A stretch of DNA of 64,000 bases, taken from contig JACCIC010000136.1 of assembly GCA_018907035.1 (NCBI GenBank), forward strand, positions 902,501-966,500, written 5' to 3'. The notes beneath the pieces are model-generated. The model was not told the origin of the DNA and ran no database searches. It saw nothing but the letters and a program-made list of their open reading frames with translations. Made by a program: the position numbers and the translations under genes. Shown here piece by piece: positions 45,646 through 57,124 of this stretch. The first letter of the stretch is position 1. The number at the start of each line of letters is the position of its first letter. Origin of the DNA: Sycobia sp. Sy_11 (lineage: Eukaryota > Arthropoda > Insecta > Hymenoptera > Epichrysomallidae).

Positions 45646-47190
45646 TCTATATATATATAGATTATACCTACCGTGCTTTTATTTTTCTTTTTTAAATAAT
45701 GATCTATATATGTTCGTGTAAATGTTAAACAGTTTCATCAGTCCAAATAAAGCCAGTAACGATGGTGTCAGTGTATACAAGATGTAAGACTTCGCATTTC
45801 ATGTCCGAAACGAGTATGACTTCACATTAGCGTAGCAAAGGAGAAGCACGTGCACATTCAAAGATATAAATTCGAAATGGAGAATAATCAAGTGCTTTCA
45901 AGACCACGAGCTTGACCAATAGAGATCCAACTATCTTTCCACCACGAATTATTTTATATATAGTAATTTCGGCAATGCTCCGCCAAATATGGATCAGTAT
46001 CGCCTCATTGTTGTATCGTTATATCTTCGACAGATACTTTCATAAAAAAGTCGTGGAAAGAAAATATATTAAATTGCTCCCCGCGCATTCTTCTCGGACG
46101 GAGTATCCAAGCAGAAGGATTCGGAGAAAAGACTTTTTGGGAAGAGTGGTTAGAACCGTGAGACGCAAAAAAATTCAACAAGAAAATCGAAACGATTGCT
46201 TAATAACAATGAGTAAATCAAACCTTTAGTTAATATCCCATCTCGGTATAAATAAAATAATAAAATTAATTAAATAAATCTTTTAAGAATACTTCGCTTT
46301 ATTATAAAATACATTGCTGGCACCTCTATTGAATACCATATAATAACATACAAAGCGTATGGCGTAGTTGCAATTGCATTAATTTTATTGAGACTAATTG
46401 AGATCTGTTCCCCTACGGCATTGTCATGCGCAATTAAGATGACTGCCGACTGCCTTGTGGTTCGGCTGTCCCAAGCTTGTTTCCTAGCCACTGACAAACC
46501 TATTCCGTTCATTTGCTTCGCACGTCTATACCGATAGAGAGCGAACAAGTTAATATTTAAACTTCCAGACGACATTCACACCAAAATACTTTGCCTTATT
46601 ATAAAATGTAATCCGCTGCATTTGAAAAGATATAATATTATGGATTTTCTCTTAAGGTTATTTGTCAACTTTATTTACATAAATAAAATTTAATTAAATT
46701 TTTGATTCGTAATTTGAAATTGATAGATTATGTTAAGAAGAAATTCCGGATCGGGTGGCGGCAATGCATGGGCAAAGCCCCTGTCAGGGGTTTTAGGGCG
46801 AAGTCCCCCGCCTGTAAAAAGAAATATGAACAATCTATTAAAGATTATAATGTTACTTATAGTACAATCTTAAAAGAAAATATAATATATTCCTTAATTC
46901 ATTACACATATTGTGTAAATTTCAAATACTTGTTACTCTAGTTTGATAATATATAAAACATCATTAGCACTCCTAAAATACTCAAGATCAATTTTCCATC
47001 TAGATCAATGGTATTTGTAAGCAATAGTATCTATAGCATCTAGATAGCTGCAGTGCTTATTGTTGTTTTACACTATAATTGTTTTTATACTGCCGTTATC
47101 TATAGGGTCCTCCTATTTTAATCGCTCCACGCGAATCACTCTGCAAACATGAACTTTAGAAAAATAAGTTTCAAATCAGAGTTATAGAGT
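45091..47190. other. Unassigned interval
   Basis: No gene recognised. Open frames of about 80-105 codons at 45912-46229 (+), 46270-46575 (-) and 46702-46941 (+) have no domain I can name. 45562-45658 holds a third, partial copy of the LTR-like repeat end (CACGCACTTATTATA) plus (TA)n. 46770-46812 has small GC-rich hairpins. I cannot exclude a host exon here. Confidence 0.35.
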
Positions 47191-47194
47191 TGCA

Positions 47195-47521
47195 ATGTTT
47201 TCCTTTTCCCCTCGGAATAGCATACGCGGTAGTGCCAGTACGAGTTTGAAAGGAAAGGGAGTTTTCGGTGAAATCGGGAAAAATCATCATACCCAGTTAC
47301 ATTTATATAAAAAATAACAAAACTATATTCTATTAAAGTCTACACAAAATACTATAAAAGAAAACAAAACTTCTGGCATGAAACCCTCTGATTTGTAACG
47401 AAACAAGACAGCTCTCTTTAAATCTTATACTATACCTTATTATAATATATTTCACACGCTTCTTATTTTAAGCGGTATTTACAAATTATACTTCCACGCA
47501 CTTATTATAGTTAATCTCACG

Positions 47522-47576
<55 letters not shown>

Positions 47577-47635
47577 CTGAGGCTGGGGGAAGTATGGGGA
47601 ATGAATGAAGCCTGCTGGTCTATAACGAGTTACCG
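47195..47635 (+). repeat. LTR-like direct repeat, copy 1
   Basis: About 440 bp, shared in order with 48101-49464. Common blocks: CTATTAAAGTCTACACAAAA, GAAACCCTCTGATTTGTAAC (here) against GGAGCCCTCTGTTCTGTAAC, ACTATACCTTAT, (TA)n, then AGTATGGGGAATGAATGAAG and CCTGCTGGTCTATAACG. Two non-adjacent direct copies 465 bp apart suggest the LTRs of a short, non-coding element. Terminal TG..CA is not clear. Confidence 0.6.
47524..47572. repeat. (TA)n microsatellite
   Basis: About 24 TA units inside the LTR-like repeat. Confidence 0.95.
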
Positions 47636-48100
47636 TAAACTAAAAGTTGTCTCAATGTGATAAGAGTACCCTCAGTACTTACTCTGTGCATCTCTATTGC
47701 ACTCTCTACTTCTGCCTTGTTCAGTTTATAAACCCATGCTACTCGTGGTCCGGCCATTTTTAATTAATTTATTGTTAGCTGGCGTAAACAAACAAATTAA
47801 TCAATATGTTATATTTATATTAAACTTATTTAGTTAATAAGAGAATTAATTCATAAAATCAATTATCAATATAAATTAATTAATAATATTAATTAGTTGA
47901 TTTGTAATACGTTTTATCAACTTGTATATATATTTATACAAGAAAATGTTTAATAAACACAACTGAGTATACTTCTAATAACAAGAAAAAACTGATTTTT
48001 CAACACAATAATTTATTATAATTATTATTAACAAATTATTAATAATTATAAAAAAACTAACTAAATTTTTAACGGTCTGTCCCTATTCGGGCGCCGTGTA

Positions 48101-49464
48101 ACGTTTCCCTTTTTCCCTCGGGATATCTTATGCGGTCGCGCAAGGATCAGCAAAATCGGGAAAAGTCACGATACTCAGTTATATTTATATAAAAATCACA
48201 AAAATATATTCTATTAAAGTCTACACAAAATACTACAATTACACAATAATAAAACAAAACTTCTACGTGGAGCCCTCTGTTCTGTAACAAAACAAGATTT
48301 TTTATGTTAAATCACATACTATACCTTATCATACTCTATTCCGCACGCTTCTTATTAAATTTTTAAACGGTAATTATAACTTATATTTATACGCATTTAT
48401 TATACTTAATCTCATGCACTATATATATATATATTAGGTTGTCAAATATCTTCCTTCCGCCCTTTTATCTTATGAATTTCGCGGCTATGTACAAAGCGCT
48501 AAAGAGCTCGTATCTGGCAATACTCTACATCATTTAAAAGGTCTTGACATAACGTACAAAATGACGCTATGCATGATTAGTTTGGATATTTCGTTCAAAT
48601 CTTATAGACGTGTTAACATTGAGTTCACTAACGCCAAAATTCACGCTATTTTAACGTTTTCCTTCGTCAAAGGCAAATCCGCTAAAGAAACGTTCCGTGA
48701 GATTAACGGTGTTTTGACGGAGGCACGCTATCACTTTGAATCGCGACTAAAAATGGATCACATATGACAATATCAAGTGAAAACGGTCGTGGTCCAAAGC
48801 AGGTGGACCGTCCCAAACAGTGGCGAAGCTAGGATTGACGGCCAGGAAGGTTTTGCTGTGTATTGGGTGGGACTGGAAGGGAATCAATCACTATGAGCTG
48901 CTCCCATATGGCCAGACGCTTAATTCTACCATCTACTATGAAGAACTGAACCGCTTGAAGCAGACTATCAACCAGAAGCGTCCACAATTGGCCAACAGGA
49001 AGGGTGTAATGTTCCATTAGAACAACGCCAGACAACACGTTTCGTTGATGACTCGTGAGAAGCTACCGGAGTTCGGATTGGAGGTTTTATTGCATCCACC
49101 ATATAGCCCGGATATAGCGCCAAGTGATTACCAATTGTTCCTGTCCATGTCGAACGCCATTGGTAGTGTAAAATTAGACTCAAAAGAGGCTTGTGAAAAG
49201 TGACTGTCTGAGTTCTTCGCAAATAGGAAAAGAGGTTTCTACGAGAGGGGTATTATGAAGTTGCCGTCTAAATGGAAACAGATTATCGAACAAAACGGCG
49301 AATATATTTGAAGTAATTCTGACGACTGTAACACTTTTTATAAAGCATTGAATAAAGAGCAAAAAAGCGGAAGAGAGATATTTGACAACCTAATATATAC
49401 AATTTTACTGGGACTGAGGAAAGTATGGGGAATGAACGAAGCCTGCTGGTCTATAACGGATTAT
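48101..49464 (+). repeat. LTR-like direct repeat, copy 2, split by a mariner
   Basis: Left part 48101-48433, right part 49396-49464. The interruption is the mariner at 48434-49393, which landed in the internal (TA)n. Without it the unit is about 400 bp, collinear with copy 1. Confidence 0.65.
48434..49393 (+). mobile_element. Second mariner family, copy b (internally deleted)
   Basis: The ends TTAGGTTGTCAAATATCTTC and the complement ATATTTGACAACCTAA are intact, with TA at 48432-48433 and 49394-49395. The remnant begins with VNIEFTNAKIHAILTFSFVKGKSAKETFREINGV and WITYDNIK. After a deletion it continues ARKVLLCIGWDWKGINHYELLPYGQTLNSTIYYEELNRL, then QNNARQHVSLMTRE (the HQDNARPH box with Asp to Asn) and LLHPPYSPDIAPSDYQLF (third Asp present). 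Length 960 bp against about 1.28 kb. Not functional, but its ends could be mobilised in trans. Confidence 0.9.
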
Positions 49465-50895
49465 CTGCTCTGTTCATAATACATTGTGGCTCTAGCTCAA
49501 CCCTCATCGGCCCCTGATTGCTTAACACGGCACCAAATTCTTTTTGCATGTACTAAAACACGTCGGAGCCCGTACACCCAGAATCAAGACTTTCTTCGGG
49601 GCAATGAATGAGACCGCTAAGCTTTCACGAAGTTCCCCGCATTCGGAATCAAGTCTCTTGACGGATAGTAAGGCCGCTGATCTTTAATGGAGCGCCACGT
49701 AACCAGGATCATGACTCTACTATGCAGAATTTTCGGACAAGTGCAATTACTAAAGCTCTGGAGTCGGGATAGCTCTAGGGAGCTTCTTTCGGCGGTATCA
49801 CCGAGAGAACTGCTTTTCGGGCGGAAAACTCGCCTTTTTATACATGAAAAATTAGTCGATCAGGTACCTCATCGTTTGGCAAATTTAGTATCAAGCCGCC
49901 GAAAAACAATAATAATAATAATAATAATAATTTTGCAATAATATAATAACAATAATTGCATTGTAATTATAATAATTATAATGCTAATTTGTGATCTTGA
50001 CCTTGAGCACGCTCGTATGCTTATAATAATTTCAGAGCCATCTTAGAATTATAATACGTGATTTAGTTCTATCGGATATGTATTTCAAATAATAATAATA
50101 CTAATAATAATAATCCTGATTATTATAACAAATTATAATAAGAATTAAATAATAATTATAATAGTATTTAATTCTTTCGGATTCTGAATAATTATAATAA
50201 TATAATGACAATTATTATAATAATAACAATGTTAAATAATTAATTAATATTAACATTGTTAAACATTCTGAACATTGTTAAATAATGTTATTAATAGTTA
50301 TTAATTAATAGTTAATACTAAATTATTTCGGTTTCTCAATAATATTTGTTATAATAATAATTATTATAACAGATTGGAATGGTATTAATCATTATGTAAA
50401 TAATATTTAATTATATACTTTTGTCCTTTAGGACGTTTGCACACGTTTAATTATTCGTGTATTCATTATAATATTTATTTACACATATTCTTTTATTTGC
50501 GTGTTGTATATTAAATTATATAAATGTATCAAAAATGAGACCTCCATATTATTTGATAAAAATGGGGTGTTCGAATTGCAGAGACTCATGTCTTTACGGA
50601 CTCCAGAATTCGTCGGCGCGGGAAGCGCGGGACATCTTTTCCACGCTGGATGCCGCGCGGCAGCGGCTCTCCCTCTCACGATGTGGGCGAATTCCCCTCT
50701 GCTCTCCCATGATCTACGTTTGCAAGGCAGGTATATTCGCGCTCACATCCTTTTGATTGTGGCGCGTTTGACCCCTAATTGAGATCATTGCCCGATTATT
50801 TTAATTAATTTTATTTTTTTGAAATACAAGTTTTGCGTGTATTAGGCTGTATAGATAATACAGTTTGAATATCGCACAGTTTCAAGAGGGACTCA
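49465..50895. other. Unassigned interval with (AAT)-rich tracts
   Basis: 49480-49880 is GC-moderate, with an open frame at 49687-49941 that I do not recognise. (AAT)n and AT-rich tracts fill 49906-50480. A GC-rich patch (50590-50760), with CGCGGGAAGCGCGGG and CGCGCGGCAGCGG, stands out and has short open frames on both strands. It could be a host exon or promoter, but I find no motif. Confidence 0.35.
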
Positions 50896-51235
50896 CAATG
50901 GTAACCTTGATAGTGACCTTGACCGTGACCTTGAAGATCATTTGAAGTTAAAGTTAATTTTTTCAATTGTAAACGCCTACTTTTGATGACGGAAATGGTA
51001 GGAGCAAAAAATTGTACGTCCGAATATGTCCTTGATCATCATCATGACCTTCCCGTTAATTTAAAGGTCAAGTTAGTTTTTTTCAAACGGAAAACCTTAC
51101 TCTTGACCCCGGAGATAGAAAGAGCGAAAACCTTTACCTTGATCTTGAGGTGAAAGTCGTATTAAGGTCAACGTAACAATTGTTGACAGAAATCTCAGTA
51201 TTTTGCTGAAGTTAAAAAGTGCGAAAAACTGCATG
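50896..51235. repeat. Degenerate tandem repeat of about 118 bp rich in TGACCTTGA
   Basis: About three units. Each has a TGACCTTGA-type block, an AAGGTCAA or AAGTTAAAGTTA block, a TTTTTTCAA run, CTACTTTTGA or CTTACTCTTGACC, then GGAAATGG or GGAGATAG and AGAGCGAAAA. Divergence between units is high. Confidence 0.6.
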
Positions 51236-51547
51236 TTTATGATCTTGTTCAGTGCAGGAAATGAACCCGTCCAGTTAAAGAAAGACCATTGTTTTCCAGC
51301 TGCACATGGAAAAACAATCAACGGCGACCACCGAACACAAGAGTTTAAAAAAGTTTGCGGAATAGCTTATAGAACCAGAAGACACCCGTCTGCGCAGCGG
51401 CAGAGCACTCTCTTTTTTTATCTCTCCTGAAAGAGCACGCAAGAAAATGACTCACATGCAATGTCAGTTCCTCTCCTCTCTCTCGTTCTCCCTCTCTTTT
51501 ACTTACCTCTCCGCTCCTTCGTTTTGTCGTAGGCCTGTAGCAATTTA

Positions 51548-51587
<40 letters not shown>

Positions 51588-52268
51588 GCAGGCAAGTATG
51601 GTGTATTCGAATTCCTTAACATTTAAAACTTGTCTTTCATATAATCAATGTATTGTATTTATTTATATAAATGAAATATTTTCTTAAGTAGACTTTTCAG
51701 TCAATTATACATAAATATGCGATGCTTAAAAAATAAAACTTATAGTTTTATTATTTCTAAATATTTCTAATTTAAATAAAAGAAAGTATTGAAATGAATT
51801 TTTACATTGTCAAGTATATATAAATATATATGAGTAACAATTCGTGTAAGTTTCGAAATTATTACTTATTATTATTCAATAAAAAAGTGGCTTATTGAAA
51901 GTGTGCCCATGTATAATGTCGCAATACAAAACTTTGAAAATATAATTTAAAAATTATTTTGACATATACTTGCGGGGCCGTCTTGAAAAAGTTTTTTGGT
52001 AAACAAGGGAATAAATAATTATTAAATTATTACATTTTTTTCAAAATGGCTACTCAAACTAATCTTATAAAATTTATCTTATAATTTTTTACAAAATATT
52101 TTCCTAAAATTAATTAAACTCGTTCTTAATATCCAAAATGAAGATGCCTAGAGTAGCGAATTCTAAAATCTTAAATTATCAAAGATAAGCATATATATTA
52201 TTTTTATAATAGAGCCTATGATCTTAATGAGCTTAAAATATTTTTGTATATTATTGAAGAATATTTTA
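51236..52268. other. Unassigned AT-rich interval
   Basis: No gene. CT-rich run at 51465-51530, (TA)n at 51552-51583, then AT-rich sequence. Confidence 0.4.
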
Positions 52269-53209
52269 TTGGGTGTACAAATAAGTTAAGAAGCAATAAG
52301 TTAAGAATTAAGAAATAATAATTTATTGTAAAAAAAGATACAAATAATGTCATTCAAAAAATTACCCATCACTTTCCACTACTTTTGACCATCCTTCGTG
52401 CAACAAGTGGATACCCCGTCTAAAAAATTGCTCGTCTTTTGAGGCGATCAACGAATCGACCCATTTCTTCAATTCCTCGTAAGAAGTGAAGTGCTGTTCA
52501 GCCAGAACATTAGTTATCGACTGGAACAGGTGGTAGTCTGAAGGAGCAATGTCTGTAGAATACGGCGGGTGGGGTAGGACATCCCAATTCAGTCCTTCTA
52601 ACGTTTCCTTTACGATGTTCGCAACATGTAACCGAGCATTGTCATGTTGAAAAATGACTTTATCGTGCCTTTCGGCATATTGTGGACATTTAATCTTCAA
52701 TGCTCGGCTCAATTGCATCAGCTGTTGTTGCTAACGTTACCCGGTGATGGTTTGATTGTGTTGCAGTAGTGGTAATAGATTACTCAAAGCTGATGCCCCC
52801 AAATGCATAGCATTAGCTTTTTGCCATGAATGTTTGGCTTGGCCATCGAAGTAGAGACAGTCGCGGGCTTACCCCATGACTTCCTACGCATTCACCACAT
52901 TTAAATTTGTGGAACCACTCCCGACAACTTCTTTCACTCAAATTAACATCACTATATGCTTCTATGAGTAGCCGGAGTGCTTCAGATGCAGATTGATTTA
53001 AATAAAAGTAGTAAATTAATAATTCCCGCAAATGACGCTTAACACGATGAAAACTAAGTGATGCTAGCAAAAAGTCAGAGGTATTAGAAGGTTATACTGT
53101 TTCCAGATGTCAACATATACTATACGACTTTTTACAGCTGACAATTTCGATGTCATCTTGTCGGTGGCGCCACCTTTTCAAAACGGCGAAAACTTATTTG
53201 TACACCTAA
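52269..53209 (-). mobile_element. mariner, seventh family, internally deleted
   Basis: Inverted ends TTAGGTGTACAAATAAGTTT (right, minus strand) and TTGGGTGTACAAATAAGTTA (left), with TA at 52267-52268 and 53210-53211. The N-terminus (53055-52900) reads SFHRVKRHLRELLIYYFYLNQSASEALRLLIEAY...REWFHKFK. A deletion follows, joining FKCGE to KSWGKPATVS and removing the first catalytic Asp. Then KPNIHGKKLMLCIWG. After breaks, a 118-codon frame (52718-52362) carries VIFQHDNARLHVA and PPYSTDIAPSDYHLF, both catalytic Asps, ending GWSKVVESDGQYF. 941 bp, inactive. Confidence 0.9.
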
Positions 53210-53274
53210 TATTATAATATAATTTGTTTTTTAATTTCAGACATCTTTAGACATATAAGATCTGATTTTCAATT

Positions 53275-53525
53275 AATACCTGAAACTTCCTGTGGAAGTC
53301 GTCGACAGATACCTGGGAATTGTGTTCTGCCGATCGAACATGAAAAATGCTATAGAATTCGTCCCGATACACCTGGACAACGTATTCTACCATCTGAATA
53401 CAAAATTATCCGTGGAAGTTATCCCACCACATATAGATATCGTATTCTCCCGTCCGCATACGAAACTACACGTGGAAGTCGTCCACATTTGGGTATCTGT
53501 TTCCACTGCACGAACACGACATTAT
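53275..53525 (+). repeat. Locus D of the 60-bp minisatellite, open as peptide repeat
   Basis: About four units, exactly 60 bases apart, read through without a stop as part of a 103-codon frame (53292-53603). Successive units: EVVDRYLGIVFCRSNMKNAI, EFVPIHLDNVFYHLNTKLSV and EVIPPHIDIVFSRPHTKLHV, then EVVHIWVSVST. The same 20-residue theme as locus A. Confidence 0.75.
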
Positions 53526-53616
53526 GTTTTTAGTAGCCGAATGTATTACATTCATTATAGTATTGTAGTTATACATAAAGCTGCATATAGTATACACATA
53601 TAGTAATTCATATATT

Positions 53617-53617
<1 letters not shown>

Positions 53618-53654
<37 letters not shown>

Positions 53655-53655
53655 T
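53618..53655. repeat. (TA)n microsatellite
   Basis: TA-rich tract with interspersed TACATA. Confidence 0.9.
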
Positions 53656-54340
53656 GTATCAAACTCACCTTCGTGGCGTTATCGGTCCACTTGATTTAGG
53701 TATTTATTATCGGAAACTACGCAAATCTAGTGAGTATTGACTGGGTGGGAAAAATTAAACAACTATAATAAAAAATATAATAAAAAATAACTTTAGAATT
53801 GAAGTGTAATGGAATAGCTTTTTAAGCATATTATTAGTAGTAATGTAATGGTGTAATAGTGATAATGTTTTAATAATTATTTGAGAATCTTGAAACCCAA
53901 TATCAATGTATATATAACATGGTTGTGCGAGGGCTGTAGAACCCATACTTGCCTTCCAGGTCTGCAGCGTTTCCTGCGGGTTTCTTGATGAAGGGCTAAT
54001 TACATGGTTGCCTACCGCATTATAAGTCTTAGCTTCTGTTGTTCGACATCGCTCATGAGGTGCGGTTTTTGCCTGGTGTGGGTGTCACCAGTGACAAACT
54101 TGTTGGCGTATGTACCCGCTGAAGCCACCTGACTCGACGATTCATTCTTTGTTCTGCTTTCAAGGAGTACGCGTCTATCTATCTCGATTAAGTTGAAATC
54201 GGTGAAATTTACTATTTGTTTGTCGGTGGCCATTGAACAACGTATTTTGCTTATGCGTGCGCACGCTTTTTGAGCATGTTGTCAGTTAACTCATCGTCTA
54301 GTTCAATTAATAAAAATACGTTGCAACATGTCACCACATT
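53656..54340. other. Interval upstream of BEL/Pao element
   Basis: A minus-strand frame (54233-54012) reads MATDKQIVNFTDFNLIEIDRR and so on; not recognised. Could be part of the BEL/Pao element or an unrelated small ORF. Confidence 0.3.
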
Positions 54341-54344
54341 AAAT

Positions 54345-55830
54345 TCCAGAAAAAATAATGTACATCCTGTCTTTTTTGTCAAGGACCGCATTTTGTGAAC
54401 TATTGTAGTAAAGAGCTAAGAAAACAGCACAATTTAACCTATGTTTCAATTGTCTAAGCTGTAAACATAGAACTGAAGGATGGCCCTTAAATGCTAGCTG
54501 TTATGTTCGTGCTGGTAAACACCATACGAATCTTCATTCTGAGGAATCAAGCTGTAGGACAAATGTTAGTATTCGAAGAACGCTAGCTGGTCTCTTAACT
54601 TCGATTCACTTTACGGATTCAGATAGAAAGATTTCTCAAGCGCTGTTAGCTCCTGCAGTAGCTATCCTTGAACACTCAGAAGGTTCTCATACTACGCCTC
54701 GAGTCTTAGATTTGTGCGCCGAAAAATCTTTCATATATGAAAATATGGCTAAAATACTATCTTTAAACTTTAAACCAGTAAACATTACCGTATCTGATTT
54801 AAACGACACGACTAATGTAATCGCTTGTGCTGAAGTACAGCTTACCTTAAAATCTCTACTAAATCCAGAATTTTTTCTTATTTTTACAGCCGTAGTAATG
54901 AAGTGTATCTCCAATTTGCTTCCAAGAGACAAAATTGTTTCTAGACATTGGGACCAAATCCATGGGCTTCACTTAGTTCGTCCAGACTTTGAAGAACAAA
55001 ATACGGTGAATTGCATTCTGATCTCGTCTGTTTATGACGCCGTGATTTTGCAAGAAGTACATCGAACTCAATCTCCAGATACGAGTCCAGTACCACTGAT
55101 TTCGGTTTTTGGATGGGGTTCAATCGGAAATGCACATACCGATGTTATCACGAAAAAAACGGCACATTATTTAGCGGTAGATTATCAGCTTTCTAAGGTA
55201 CTCAGTCGCTTCTGAGACTTAGAAGTGAGTCCTTAGAAACAGTATATGTCTCCTGCGGAACAAAATATTTGGATGAATTCAAATCTTCGTGTTATAGAAT
55301 ATCTGATGGTCGCTTCATAGTTGAATTGCGTTTTTGCAACTAGATTAAGTTCATAGGTTCAGAAAAAATTGTCAAAGCTTGTATGAACCGACTAGAACGT
55401 CGTTTTGTAAACAACCTAAATTTTGCACCGCTTACCATGCTTTTATGCAAGAATATGTAGATCTTGGGCATATGGAACTTCTTACATCAGATGAATACGA
55501 ACTTGCTGACGGATTACTTTTTCCTCGCCATTCAGTATTCAAGCTGGACGGTAGCAAAAAAATAAGTATTGCATTTAATGGTCTACAAAAGGGTAAAGCA
55601 GAAAATTCGTTAAACGAATTTTTATATCCTGATTCAAAGCTACAAGAAGACATCGTTGTTATGATTATTAAGCGTTATTTTTCTAAATATATATTTGTAT
55701 GTGATATAGTTAAAAATTTCCGTCAAATGCTTGTCGACATTACTAAATGGCAACGTATCTACTGTTGTTTTGATTCACTTTTACCTCTTGAAGATCAGCT
55801 CCATTTTTGGCAAATGCTTGCTTAGAAGAA
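54345..55830 (+). pseudogene. BEL/Pao retrotransposon: Gag zinc finger, protease, RT start
   Basis: The pol region of a BEL/Pao element in plus orientation. The zinc-knuckle region at 54442 reads CFNCLSCKHRTEGWPLNASC, then RAGKHHTNLH, the C2HC-plus-HH pattern special to this clade. A protease-like frame (to 55215) has LDLCAEKSFIYENMAKIL in place of L-D-x-G-S-x-x-S-F-I, then QIHGLHLVRPDF and LISSVYDAVIL...FGWGSIG. The catalytic D-x-G is damaged (glycine replaced). RT begins after several stops: AYHAFMQEYVDLGHMELL, PRHSVFKLDGSKKISIAFNG, SLNEFLYPDSKLQEDI and FVCDIVKNFRQMLVD (motif A Asp kept), ending at 55823. Confidence 0.88.
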
Positions 55831-56089
55831 TTAGCTAACTTAGTTGCATATTCACATAAAATTGGATCCACAATTATTCTGAGAAATAGTCATGAGCTTC
55901 CCAAAGTGCTTAGTTCTGCTTGCATGTCTATTAAATAATGCGCAGCAAATTACAGAGATTTCAATTTATTGGTTTTTCACGATTTTAAAGACTTAAGTGA
56001 GAACAAAAGGCAAAGGTTCTTTCATTATTACTGTAAATTACATTACAGACACCTTGCCGAGCAGTAAACTTCCCAAACATCGCTGACTA

Positions 56090-56700
56090 TGCGTGTGCGG
56101 TAAGATCAGATACTACAAAATCAACTCCAGTGCTTTGATGGAGACGAGCAGGTTTTGCTTTAATTGCAGAAAGTGGTCCTTTCCACTGCTCTTGAATGCG
56201 AGCATTAATACAATACCTCCTGGGCCGAAAAGCTCAGATATTTCTGACAAAATAGAACGCTTCTCTGTAATGAAACTTAAATTCAGCGTCTCTAAAATCT
56301 TCTGCTTTAGGGCAAATGATTGCTTTTACACAGGCCAAAGATCAGGTGGAATGGCATTTCATTCCATAATTTTACGAGACTGGTTGCTTTACGTACTGGT
56401 ACTTTTAAATACAAGCAACCAATCAGCAAATTAATTTTTCTTTCAGGAAATAACAGTACATCAGCTAATTTATTAGCATTACAGTCTAATGGATGGTCCC
56501 GAATTACAACTTTTCTCGTTTATTTTTGAGTATCGTAGGGAATTATTCGTTCGAGGAGTGCAGTACGTTTGCGTCATTTGCATTACAAAAGTAAGTTTTA
56601 AGTCTGATATGCTTAGAAATTGGCATACAGTTTTTCTTTACTGAAGCAAGTCATGAAAGGTCAATAGAAGTTCTAGTACTATGGATAAGGACTGGCCTTT
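56090..56700 (-). pseudogene. BEL/Pao fragment in inverted orientation
   Basis: On the minus strand, 56410-56130 reads through breaks as KQKILETLNLSFITEKRSILSEISELFGPGG. This is the conserved T-K-R-x-x-L-S-x-I-x-x-L-F-D-P-x-G block that lies between RT and RNase H in BEL/Pao pol. It faces the opposite way to the element at 54.3-55.8 kb, so either an internal inversion or a second insertion is present. Sequence to 56700 is unreadable. Confidence 0.6.
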
Positions 56701-57066
56701 TATGCCTTAGTTTTCTATCCGCAATCAAGTTTGGACATAGAGAACTATAAACAAAGCATGCCTACGAGTTCCGTGAGTGATTTTTCAGAGTGACTACTGA
56801 TAAATACACTGATTTTACTTGCTTGTGAGCATATAGAACTATAGACTTGGAGAAGTCGTTTTTGACTTACAGATATAGCTCTTGGAAGCCGTTAAAGTTG
56901 TACTTGATTTCTACACTTCCAAACAATGAAGTGGCATAGCCAGTACGTATTTTAATAAAAAAAAAGTAAAAAAAAAACGGAAAAAAAATTGTTCCCATAA
57001 ATTATGGAGGCGCCGTATCTATGGCGCATCTATGACGCATCTATAGCGTATCTATGGCGCAGCACA

Positions 57067-57067
<1 letters not shown>

Positions 57068-57123
<56 letters not shown>
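57068..57123. repeat. (GT)n microsatellite
   Basis: About 28 GT units, preceded by TCTATGGCGCA-type near repeats (57015-57062). Confidence 0.95.
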
Positions 57124-57124
<1 letters not shown>

